From Glycocaulis sp. (GTDB lineage: Bacteria > Pseudomonadota > Alphaproteobacteria > Caulobacterales > Maricaulaceae): a stretch of 64,000 nucleotides of DNA. A model generated the notes under the pieces. The model saw nothing but the letters and a program-made list of their open reading frames with translations, was not told the DNA's origin and did no database searches. Location: assembly GCA_022565665.1 (NCBI GenBank), contig JAIUMI010000004.1:62001-126000 (forward strand). The letters run 5' to 3'. Shown here one piece after another: positions 51,974 to 59,872 of this stretch. Every line of letters starts with the position of its first letter. Within the stretch, counting starts at the first letter, position 1. A program made the translations under genes and the position numbers.

Positions 51974-54124
51974 ATGTGGGGGAGAGCACGGGCCGGATTA
52001 GCGCAGCTTGTCCCGCGCCATCGCTATGGCCGGGTGGCGCTGCGCGCGCGCATTTTTGAGCGTCTGAGAACGCTGCTGCCTGCCCGCTCGGTGCGGGCGG
52101 CCGGGCTGGTTTTGTGGGCGCCTCTCGCCTTCGGCCTCGGCGCGGCGGGCTATATCTCGCTCTCAAACGAACCGCCCGCCATGCTTCCCGTATGGCTCTG
52201 GGCAGCAGCCGCTTTCGCTGCGCTACTGGCGCTGTTCCTGCGCGCGCGCCCGGTGATGATGGTGGGCGCCGCTCTGTCCGCCTGCCTGCTGGCGGGCTTC
52301 GCCCACACGCATAGCCGCGCTCTTTCCATGGTGCCGCCTGAGATCGCGCTCTCTGACCGTGCCCGCGCCATAGAAGGCTGGGTGGAACGTATAGAGCGAC
52401 GCGGCGCGGCGGGCCGCGTGGTGCTGCGGGTGACGGCTCTGGAACACGCCAACGGCGCGCTGCCCCACCGAGCCCGCCTGCGCATCAACACCACCACGCT
52501 GATGCCGGGAGATGCGATTTCGGTACGCGCCGTGCTGTCGCGGCCGCGCGGGCCGGTGGCGGCGGGCGGATATGACGGTGCGCGCGCGGCCTGGTTTGAA
52601 CGCATTGCGCTTGCCGGCTTTTCCGTCACGAGGCCGGAGCCGGTCGCAATTGAGGGCCACGAGAGATTGCGGGCCTTCCTGGCGTGGCGCTGGCGGCTGG
52701 CCCAGCGCATTGCCGATATCGCGGGTGGGGAGGCGGGCCCTGTCATAGCGGCATTGCTGACAGGCGAACGCTCCGGGGTGAGCGAGGCCCATGCCGAGGC
52801 GTTGCGCCTGTCCGGGCTTGGCCATATCCTGGCGATTTCCGGCATGCACATGGCCCTGCTGGCGGGCGGGATATATTTCGCCGCGCGCTGGGGCATTGCC
52901 GCCATCGAGCCGGTCGCGCGCGCCATGGATCCGCGAAAGCCGGCCGCTCTAATCGCGCTCGCCGCCGCTTTGGGCTATCTCGTATTGTCCGGCGCGGCCG
53001 TCTCCACCCAGCGTGCCTTCGTGATGGCGGCGGTGATGTTTGCCGCGATATTGCTGGAACGACGGGCGGTGTCCTTTCAGTCGCTGGCGCTCGCTGCCCT
53101 CATCATCCTCATCCTGACGCCTGAAAGCGTGGCCGCTGCCGGTTTCCAGATGAGCTTTGCGGCCACCGCTGCCCTGATCGCCGTCTACGAAGCCTGGCAG
53201 AGATGGCGCATGACGCGCGTGCGCACCGCGCCGGGCCTTGTGGGCCGGGCGCGTGATGCCTTTGCGGGGCTGGCCGTAACGAGCCTGGTAGCGGGCGGAG
53301 CGACGGGGCTTTTTGCCGCCTTCCACTTCCAGCGCATGGCCGCCTATGGCTTTGGAGCCAATCTTGCCGCCATGCCGGTCTTTTCCTTCTGGGTGATGCC
53401 CGCAGGCGTGATCGGCCTCGCTTTGACCCCGTTCGGGCTGGAGGCCTTACCGCTCAAGGTCAGCGCGGCAGGCATGGAGATCGTGCTGGCCATCGCCACA
53501 TGGACTTCCAGCCTGCCGGGCGCGGCCATTCCGGCCATCGCCCCTTCCGGGCTCATCATCGCGCTCTATGCCGCGGGCTTTGCCATTATCGCGTTTGGCA
53601 AAGGACTGGTACGCGCGGCAGGCGCGCCGGTCGTGGCCGCAGGCATGGCGCTGTGGGCTCTCTCGCCGCCGCCGGACATGATGGTCACCTCATCGGGCGT
53701 GCTGGTGGCACGCAGCGCAGAGGCGCAAGAGGGGGAGGATGGCTGGTTTGTCTCCGACCGCAGGCGGGGCCGGTTCGAGGCGGGCGTCTTGTTACAGCGG
53801 GCAGGGACGGGGCTTTCGGCTGCGCCCCGAGGCGAGATGGCGTGTGATCCGCTGGGATGCTTCACGATTACCCGCGAGGGCCTGCGCATCGCGATCAGCG
53901 AGCATCCGGCCTCGCTGGAGGAGGACTGCACCCGTGCCGATCTCATCATTGCCCGTGCCGCAATAAGCCCATGGCTGAAACGGCGCTGCGCCGCGCCGGT
54001 TCTGGATGCGAGCGCCCGCGAAGAGCTGGGCGGGGCCGAGTTCTGGGTGCGTGATGGCCGCATCGTACGCTTACGCGGTGCCAATGACGCGGTACGCAAC
54101 CGGATCTGGGGCCGCGAGAGCTGA
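51974..54124 (+). CDS. comEC: ComEC/Rec2-family DNA-uptake channel protein
   Basis: 716 residues from ATG 51974, chosen because AGGA lies eight bases before it; ATG 51965 and an open frame to 51923 are alternatives. Several N-terminal helices, an OB-like periplasmic DUF4131 domain (about 120-190), then the Competence domain with about eight helices and the core motif LLTGERSGVSEAHAEALRLSGLGHILAISGMHMALL. The C-terminal 150 residues are soluble but have no HxHxDH metallo-beta-lactamase motif, so the nuclease-like domain of Bacillus ComEC is lacking or degenerate. Its stop faces lexA (stop to stop, 18 bases). Confidence 0.9.
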   Translation: MWGRARAGLAQLVPRHRYGRVALRARIFERLRTLLPARSVRAAGLVLWAPLAFGLGAAGYISLSNEPPAMLPVWLWAAAAFAALLALFLRARPVMMVGAALSACLLAGFAHTHSRALSMVPPEIALSDRARAIEGWVERIERRGAAGRVVLRVTALEHANGALPHRARLRINTTTLMPGDAISVRAVLSRPRGPVAAGGYDGARAAWFERIALAGFSVTRPEPVAIEGHERLRAFLAWRWRLAQRIADIAGGEAGPVIAALLTGERSGVSEAHAEALRLSGLGHILAISGMHMALLAGGIYFAARWGIAAIEPVARAMDPRKPAALIALAAALGYLVLSGAAVSTQRAFVMAAVMFAAILLERRAVSFQSLALAALIILILTPESVAAAGFQMSFAATAALIAVYEAWQRWRMTRVRTAPGLVGRARDAFAGLAVTSLVAGGATGLFAAFHFQRMAAYGFGANLAAMPVFSFWVMPAGVIGLALTPFGLEALPLKVSAAGMEIVLAIATWTSSLPGAAIPAIAPSGLIIALYAAGFAIIAFGKGLVRAAGAPVVAAGMALWALSPPPDMMVTSSGVLVARSAEAQEGEDGWFVSDRRRGRFEAGVLLQRAGTGLSAAPRGEMACDPLGCFTITREGLRIAISEHPASLEEDCTRADLIIARAAISPWLKRRCAAPVLDASAREELGGAEFWVRDGRIVRLRGANDAVRNRIWGRES

Positions 54125-54142
54125 CATAGCTCCCGCGCAGCC

Positions 54143-54817
54143 CTAGTGATAGCGGCGGATCAGCCCGACCAGACGGCCCTGCACCTGCACCCGGTCCGGA
54201 CCGAAAATGCGCGTCTCATAGGCCGGATTGGCCGCTTCCAGCGCAATCGATCCGCCCTTGCGGCGCAGGCGTTTGAGCGTGGCTTCCTCATTATCGACCA
54301 GCGCCACGACAATCTCGCCATTATTGGCCGTATCGCCGCGTTTGATGATCACCACATCGCCATCGAGAATGCCTTCCTCGATCATGGAATCGCCTTCCAC
54401 TTCGAGTGCGAAATGCTCCCCGCCGGAAATCATCTGGGCCGGTACGCCCAGCCGGTCGCGCTCATGCTGGATAGCCTCGATCGGCACACCGGCAGCGATC
54501 TTGCCAAGCAGGGGCACGCCGATGGAGTCAGAGACCGTATCGGAACGGGAGAAATCAGCCTGCACCACATTGTCACTCGTGCTGCGGGCGGGCGGTGCGG
54601 CAGAATCCGGCAGTTTGAGCACTTCGAGCGCCCGTGCCCGGTGGGGCAGGCGGCGGATGAAGCCGCGTTCTTCCAGAGCGCTGACCAGCCGGTGCACACC
54701 CGATTTGGAGGCGAGTTGCAGCGCGTCCTTCATCTCGTCGAAGGAAGGCGACACGCCATCTTCGGACAAGCGCTTGTGAATAAAGAGCAAAAGCTCGTGC
54801 TGCTTGCGGGTGAGCAT
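54143..54817 (-). CDS. lexA: SOS repressor LexA
   Basis: 224 residues. N-terminal winged helix-turn-helix (1-65; [33 protein letters not shown]), linker, then the self-cleaving S24 peptidase domain: cleavage bond Ala109-Gly110 ([10 protein letters not shown]), nucleophile Ser144 (EGDSM) and general base Lys182 (ATLKRL). When RecA filaments form, it cuts itself and frees SOS genes. Its own promoter carries a perfect SOS box at 54881-54895, so it is autoregulated. It follows trpC on the same strand. Confidence 0.98.
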   Translation of the reverse strand: MLTRKQHELLLFIHKRLSEDGVSPSFDEMKDALQLASKSGVHRLVSALEERGFIRRLPHRARALEVLKLPDSAAPPARSTSDNVVQADFSRSDTVSDSIGVPLLGKIAAGVPIEAIQHERDRLGVPAQMISGGEHFALEVEGDSMIEEGILDGDVVIIKRGDTANNGEIVVALVDNEEATLKRLRRKGGSIALEAANPAYETRIFGPDRVQVQGRLVGLIRRYH

Positions 54818-54880
54818 GAGGGGCCTCGCAATCGAAGTGTTTACAACCTTGCCGGAACAAAACCGGAAGCGTTCCGATTT

Positions 54881-54909
54881 GTTCTATACCTGTTCCGCTG
54901 GCCGGTCAA
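54881..54909 (-). promoter_or_regulatory. lexA promoter with overlapping SOS box
   Basis: Read on the minus strand: TTGACC (54909-54904), 17-base spacer, TAGAAC (54886-54881). The perfect operator GAAC-N7-GAAC occupies 54881-54895 and covers the -10 element. A third GAAC half-site lies six bases after it (54871-54874 region), and an imperfect GAAC-N7-GAAG-like element at 54855-54869 in the other orientation. The leader to the ATG is about 57 bases. Confidence 0.85.
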
Positions 54910-54913
54910 GCAT

Positions 54914-55723
54914 TTACGCGCTCTGCAGGGCAGGCGGCGTCATCAGCGTACGCACCGCTACGCTGACATCTGCCTGCCGCATAAGACTTTCTCCCACCAG
55001 TAGAGCGCGGGCTCCGGCCGTTTTCAGGCGCTGCGCGTCGGCGGGGGTGAAAATGCCGCTTTCGGCGACCAGAAACCGGTCCGCGCCGACCATGGGAGCT
55101 AGCGATTCGAAGGTCTCCAGGCGGGTCTCGAAGGTACGCAGATTGCGGTTATTCACCCCGATCAGCGGCGAGGAGAGGGCGAGCGCGCGCTCCATCTCGG
55201 GTGCGTCATGCACCTCGATCAGCGCGTCCATGTCCCAGCGGCTCGCTTCGTCGACCAGCTCGGCGGCGAGCGTGTCATCCACGGCGGCGAGGATGACAAG
55301 GATGCAGTCCGCACCCAGCGCGCGCGCCTCGGCCACCTGCCAGGGATCAAACAGGAAATCCTTGCGCAGGGCGGGCAGGGAGACCGCCGCGCGGCCCGCG
55401 CTCAGATGCTCGTCCGCGCCCTGAAAACTCTCGGTGTCGGTGAGGATGGAAAGGCAGGTGGCGCCGCCTGTCTCATAGGCCTTGGCCAGTGCAGGCGGGT
55501 CGAAATCCTCGCGGATCAGGCCCCTGGAGGGGCTCGCCTTCTTGATCTCGGCAATGAGGCCCAGCCCGGTCTCGCTTGCGGCGCGTTCCAGCGCGGCGGC
55601 AAAGCCGCGTACCGGCGATGCGGCGCGGGCGGCAGAGGCAATTTCCTCATAGCTGCACACAGCCTTGCGCCGGGCGATATCGGCCTTCTTGTACTCGGCG
55701 ATGCGGGCGAGCGTATCGCTCAT
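54914..55723 (-). CDS. trpC: indole-3-glycerol phosphate synthase
   Basis: 269 residues, TIM barrel without a fused TrpF. Conserved: [21 protein letters not shown] with its catalytic Lys and Glu, [39 protein letters not shown], and [15 protein letters not shown]. Overlaps trpD by four bases. It is separated from lexA by 96 bases that hold the lexA promoter. Confidence 0.97.
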   Translation of the reverse strand: MSDTLARIAEYKKADIARRKAVCSYEEIASAARAASPVRGFAAALERAASETGLGLIAEIKKASPSRGLIREDFDPPALAKAYETGGATCLSILTDTESFQGADEHLSAGRAAVSLPALRKDFLFDPWQVAEARALGADCILVILAAVDDTLAAELVDEASRWDMDALIEVHDAPEMERALALSSPLIGVNNRNLRTFETRLETFESLAPMVGADRFLVAESGIFTPADAQRLKTAGARALLVGESLMRQADVSVAVRTLMTPPALQSA

Positions 55724-56754
55724 GGCGTGGCCTCCGGCGGCAGATTGGTAATGGCGGCGAGCTGATCGAGCGCGTCCTGCGCCGCGCCCTCGTCAATGGC
55801 GCGCGCGGCGAGTTCCACGCCCTCTCTCCAGTCGCCAGCGAGTCCTGCCAGCATCAGCGCTGCACTGGCATTCAGCATGACGATATCGCGGTAAGGCCCT
55901 GTCTCACCTTGCAAAAGCGCTTTCAGGGCGGCGGCGTTCTCCGCTGGCTCGCCGCCTTTCAGATCATCAAGGCTCGCGCGAGGAAGGCCTGCGTCATCCG
56001 GCGTGATGGTGAACTCACGGATCGTGCCGTCGGGTTCCAGGCTCGCAATCTGAGTCTCGCCCGTGGTAGTAATTTCATCCAGCCCGTCAGAGCCATGCAC
56101 GATGAAGGCGCGTTCGGCACCGAGATCGCGCAGCGCCTCGGCCAGCGGGACCAGCCAGCGCGCATCGAACACGCCCAAGAGCTGGCGTTTCGCGCCTGCC
56201 GGATTGGAGAGCGGGCCCAGCAGGTTGAAGACGGTGCGCACGCCCAGCGTCTTGCGCGCCGGGGCGACATGGCGCACCGCGCCGTGATGGGCCTGCGCGA
56301 AGAGAAAGCCGACGCCCGCCTCGGCAATCGCGCGCTCCACAAGGCTGATATCAGCCATCAGGTTTACGCCGCAAGCCTCTAAAACTTCAGCAGAACCGGA
56401 TTTTGATGAGGCGGCCTTGTTGCCATGCTTGGCAACCGTCGCGCCTGCACCAGCGGCCACCAGAGCGGCAGCGGTGGAGATATTCCACGTCCCGCGCGCA
56501 TCCCCGCCCGTGCCGCATGTATCAATGGCATTACCGGGCACGCTCACCCGCACCATGCGCGCCCGCATGGCCCGCGCGCCGGTGGCCAGCACGTCCGGAT
56601 TCTCGCCGATGGCGGCCAGCCCGATCAGGAAGCCGCCAATCTCGGCCAGATCGGCCTCGCCCTCCATCAGCGCGTCAAACGCGGCTTCCAGCGCGGCCTG
56701 TTCGGGCAGGCGGCCGCTGGCAAGCGCCGTGATGGCAGGGCGCAGCGCGCTCAC
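55720..56754 (-). CDS. trpD: anthranilate phosphoribosyltransferase
   Basis: 344 residues. PRPP-binding region [52 protein letters not shown] is unmistakable when read in parts (GTGGD, NIST, KHGN). Uses anthranilate from TrpE/TrpG. Overlaps trpG by four bases and trpC by four bases. Confidence 0.97.
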   Translation of the reverse strand: MSALRPAITALASGRLPEQAALEAAFDALMEGEADLAEIGGFLIGLAAIGENPDVLATGARAMRARMVRVSVPGNAIDTCGTGGDARGTWNISTAAALVAAGAGATVAKHGNKAASSKSGSAEVLEACGVNLMADISLVERAIAEAGVGFLFAQAHHGAVRHVAPARKTLGVRTVFNLLGPLSNPAGAKRQLLGVFDARWLVPLAEALRDLGAERAFIVHGSDGLDEITTTGETQIASLEPDGTIREFTITPDDAGLPRASLDDLKGGEPAENAAALKALLQGETGPYRDIVMLNASAALMLAGLAGDWREGVELAARAIDEGAAQDALDQLAAITNLPPEATP

Positions 56755-57338
56755 GCCGCGCGGTCCGTGGCAAGGCCGGAAAGGGCCAGGAAGTTGGCCA
56801 GCAAAGCGTGGCCATGTTCCGACGCGATGGATTCGGGGTGGAACTGCACGCCGTGGATAGGCCGGGTCTTGTGCATCAGGCCCATGATCTCGCCATCGGC
56901 GGTGCGCGCATTGACGATCAGCTCACTCTCTTCAGAGAGCTCCACCGCCAGAGAGTGATAGCGCGTGGCCTCATAGGGCGAGGGCAGGCCGGCAAACACC
57001 CCCGTGCCGTCATGGGTGATGGGGCTGGTCTTGCCGTGCATGATCTCGCGCGCGGCGACCACCTTGCCGCCAAATGCCTGTCCGATGGCCTGATGGCCAA
57101 GGCAGACGCCAAGAATGGGGAGGCTCCCCGGCGCGGTCCCTATCAGCTCAAGGCAGATGCCCGCCCGGTCCGGATCGCACGGCCCCGGCGAGATGACGAT
57201 GGCAGACGCACCGAGCGACAGGGCCTCGCCCGCGCTCATGTCATCATTGCGGATGACGCGCGTATTGGCCCCCAGCTCCTGGAAATAATGGACCAGGTTG
57301 AAGGTGAAGCTGTCATAATTGTCGATGATCAGCAGCAT
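56751..57338 (-). CDS. trpG: anthranilate synthase component II (glutamine amidotransferase)
   Basis: 195 residues from the ATG at 57338 (MLLIIDNYDSFTFNL). Class I amidotransferase triad: Cys79 in LGVCLGHQAIG, His167 and Glu169 in VQFHPES. It gives ammonia to TrpE, whose gene is on the same strand but separated by a plus-strand gene. Alphaproteobacteria often use this enzyme for folate synthesis as well. An upstream in-frame start at 57395 adds nonfamily residues. Confidence 0.96.
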   Translation of the reverse strand: MLLIIDNYDSFTFNLVHYFQELGANTRVIRNDDMSAGEALSLGASAIVISPGPCDPDRAGICLELIGTAPGSLPILGVCLGHQAIGQAFGGKVVAAREIMHGKTSPITHDGTGVFAGLPSPYEATRYHSLAVELSEESELIVNARTADGEIMGLMHKTRPIHGVQFHPESIASEHGHALLANFLALSGLATDRAA

Positions 57339-57432
57339 GGCGCGCCCGGCCCCTTTTTCGCAGTGCAGCGGGCAATCTAGAGAGCCATTGCGCACGCCTC
57401 AACGGCTACGACTCAGCTTATGGCTGATTTTC

Positions 57433-58359
57433 ATGTCGAACCCGGCAACACCCTTCATCTATCTGGCCAGCGCGGCGGCCGCCTGCATCCTCATGTGTGC
57501 GGGGCTGGCCTTCGAGCTGGGCCAGAAGGCAGGCGCGGTGAACCCGCCGGAGATCATCACCATCAGCGCGCCTGAACGTCTTGCCGCCCCGGTTCGTGAG
57601 GCCCCCGCGGAACGGCCCGAACCGGCGTCTGACCGCTCCATGGAATTTGCCAGCGGGCTGCGCTCCATGGTCAGCAATGCGCCGGTGCTGGCGGTGATCA
57701 TTGACGATATCGGCCCGGATCGGGAGGTGGCAGAGGCGCTGATCGCGCTGGATATCCCGCTCACCCTGTCCATCCTGCCCTTCGCGCGTGAGGCTGAGGC
57801 GATTGCCCATGAGGCGGTAACGGTGGGGCTCGACGTCTTCCTGCACCTGCCCATGGAGCCTGTGGGGCTGGACGATCCCGGGCCCAATGCGCTGACCCGT
57901 CACTTGAGCGAAGCGGAGATGGAGCGCCGCGCGCTCTGGGCGCTATCGCGTGTACCGGGCGCGATGGGCTTCAATAATCATATGGGTAGCGCGATGACGC
58001 GAGATGAGGCAGCGCTGCGACGGGCGTTTGCCCATTTCGCGGGGCGCGATCTGGTATTTGTGGATTCGCTCACCCATCCGGCCAGCCGGGCAGCGGTCAT
58101 TGCGGCGGAAGCCGGGATGCAGGCAATGCGGCGCGATGTGTTCCTGGATCACGTGCGCAGCCCCGAAGCGGTGGATGCGGCGCTGGAACACGCGTTGAGG
58201 CTCGCCGCTGAACGCGGGGCCGCCATCGCCATCGGCCATCCCTATCCGGTTACGCTGGAAGCGCTTGAGGGTTTGGCGGAGCGGGCAGCAGAGCACGGCG
58301 TGGAACTGGTTGGCATGTCGGTGCTGGCTGCGCGTGAGCGGGCGTCAGAGGCGAGCTAG
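57433..58359 (+). CDS. divergent polysaccharide deacetylase family protein (DUF610/YibQ-like)
   Basis: 308 residues from ATG 57433. N-terminal membrane helix (about 8-30), a Pro/Ala-rich linker, then a divergent NodB-like domain: VLAVIIDDIGPDREVAEALIALDIPLTLSILPF, HLPMEPVG, and GFNNHMGSAMT, as in the DUF610/YibQ group. Likely periplasmic, acting on a cell-wall or capsule sugar; substrates are unknown. It sits on the opposite strand between trpG and trpE, and its TAG stop shares the bases CTAG (58356-58359) with the trpE stop. Confidence 0.88.
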   Translation: MSNPATPFIYLASAAAACILMCAGLAFELGQKAGAVNPPEIITISAPERLAAPVREAPAERPEPASDRSMEFASGLRSMVSNAPVLAVIIDDIGPDREVAEALIALDIPLTLSILPFAREAEAIAHEAVTVGLDVFLHLPMEPVGLDDPGPNALTRHLSEAEMERRALWALSRVPGAMGFNNHMGSAMTRDEAALRRAFAHFAGRDLVFVDSLTHPASRAAVIAAEAGMQAMRRDVFLDHVRSPEAVDAALEHALRLAAERGAAIAIGHPYPVTLEALEGLAERAAEHGVELVGMSVLAARERASEAS

Positions 58360-59858
58360 GCAAACCGCCATGCTTCCTCGGCGGCGCGGAACACGGCGCG
58401 GGCCTTGTTGACCGTTTCCAGGCGTTCGGACTCCGGATCGGAGTCCAGCACCATGCCGGCGCCTGCCTGCACGTGCATCATGCCGTCCTTGATGACCGCC
58501 GTGCGCAGCGCGATGCAGGTATCAAGACTGCCATCAGCACCGAAATAGCCCACCGCCCCGGCATAGATGCCACGCCGGTGGGGCTCCATCTCCTCGATGA
58601 TCTCCATCGCCCGCACCTTGGGGGCGCCGGACACGGTGCCAGCCGGAAAGCCTGCGAAGAGGGCGGAGATGGCGTCCTCGCCCTCGGCCAGATCGCCCTC
58701 CACATTGGAGACAATATGCATGACATGGCTGTAGCGCTCGATCAGTTCGCGATCGGTTACGCGCACGCTGCCGGGTTTGGCCACCCGGCCCACGTCATTG
58801 CGGCCAAGGTCCAGAAGCATGAGATGCTCGGCCAGCTCCTTGGGATCGGCTTTCAGCTCGGCCTCGTAGGCGGCGTCCTGTTCGGGTGTGGCGCCGCGCG
58901 GACGGGTGCCGGCAATGGGGCGCACCGTTACCTTGCCATCGCGCACGCGCACCAGGATTTCCGGGCTCGATCCGGCAATCGCAAACCCGTCCAGGTCGAA
59001 GAAGAAGAGGAAGGGCGAGGGGTTGGTCCGGCGCAGCGAGCGATAGAGCGCGAAAGGCGGCAGCGCAAAGGGCGCGGAGAAGCGCTGGCTGCCGACGATC
59101 TGGAAGGCGTCACCGGCGCGGATATAGGCCTTGGCGGTTTCCACATGGGCGCGAAAGGCCGCGTCACCGGTATTGCTCAGAGGGGCTTCAGAAGGTGCGC
59201 CAGGCGTGCCTGCGCGGTGTCCGGGTGCCGGAGCCTCCAGCCGCGCGAAAACGGCCTCTATGCGCCTTGCAGCGGCCATGACGGCGTCTTTCGCGCTTTG
59301 TCCCGGCGTGATGCGGGCAGGCGCTGCGGCGGTGATTTCCTGAGCGATGGCATCAAACACCACCATGACGCGCGGACGCATGAGCAGCGCATCGGGCGTA
59401 CCCAGCGGATCGGGCGCAGCCGTTGCGGGCAGGCGCTCCACCTCGCGGATCATGTCATAGCCGAGATAACCGAACAGCCCTGCCGCGATGGGCGCCAGCC
59501 CTTCGGGCATGTCGAGCGCGGATTCGGCCAGCAGGGTCTTGAGCGAGGTGAGGGCGCTGCCTGCCGCTTCAAACCGTTCCGGCACGTCTTCAAAGCCGTC
59601 TGCGCGGGCTATCGAAGCCTCGCCAGCCCGGCTCTGCCAGAGCAGGTCAGGGTCCAGCCCGATAGCCGAATAGCGCCCGCGATACGCGCCGCCCTCGACG
59701 CTTTCCAGAAGGCAGCTATGGCGCACGCCATCGCGCAGCTTCAGATAGGCAGACACCGGCGTTTCAAGATCGTCCACGCGCCGGGCGGTCAGCAGCACGC
59801 GACCATCCGCCTCGCAGCGGGCAATGGCCGCTTCGATATCGGCGGACGCAATCGCCAT
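58356..59858 (-). CDS. trpE: anthranilate synthase component I
   Basis: 500 residues. N-terminal regulatory domain (with LLESVEGGAYRGRYSAIGLDPDLLW) and the C-terminal chorismate-binding domain: QIVGSQRFSAPF, ILVRVRDGKVTVRPIAGTRPRG, LGRNDVGRVAKPGSV, and GTVSGAPKVRAMEIIEEMEP. Makes anthranilate from chorismate with TrpG. I see no leader peptide with Trp codons before it; the PpiD-like gene ends 14 bases upstream on the same strand, so the two may be cotranscribed. Confidence 0.97.
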   Translation of the reverse strand: MAIASADIEAAIARCEADGRVLLTARRVDDLETPVSAYLKLRDGVRHSCLLESVEGGAYRGRYSAIGLDPDLLWQSRAGEASIARADGFEDVPERFEAAGSALTSLKTLLAESALDMPEGLAPIAAGLFGYLGYDMIREVERLPATAAPDPLGTPDALLMRPRVMVVFDAIAQEITAAAPARITPGQSAKDAVMAAARRIEAVFARLEAPAPGHRAGTPGAPSEAPLSNTGDAAFRAHVETAKAYIRAGDAFQIVGSQRFSAPFALPPFALYRSLRRTNPSPFLFFFDLDGFAIAGSSPEILVRVRDGKVTVRPIAGTRPRGATPEQDAAYEAELKADPKELAEHLMLLDLGRNDVGRVAKPGSVRVTDRELIERYSHVMHIVSNVEGDLAEGEDAISALFAGFPAGTVSGAPKVRAMEIIEEMEPHRRGIYAGAVGYFGADGSLDTCIALRTAVIKDGMMHVQAGAGMVLDSDPESERLETVNKARAVFRAAEEAWRFA

Positions 59859-59872
59859 TGGCTGGTCCCGCC

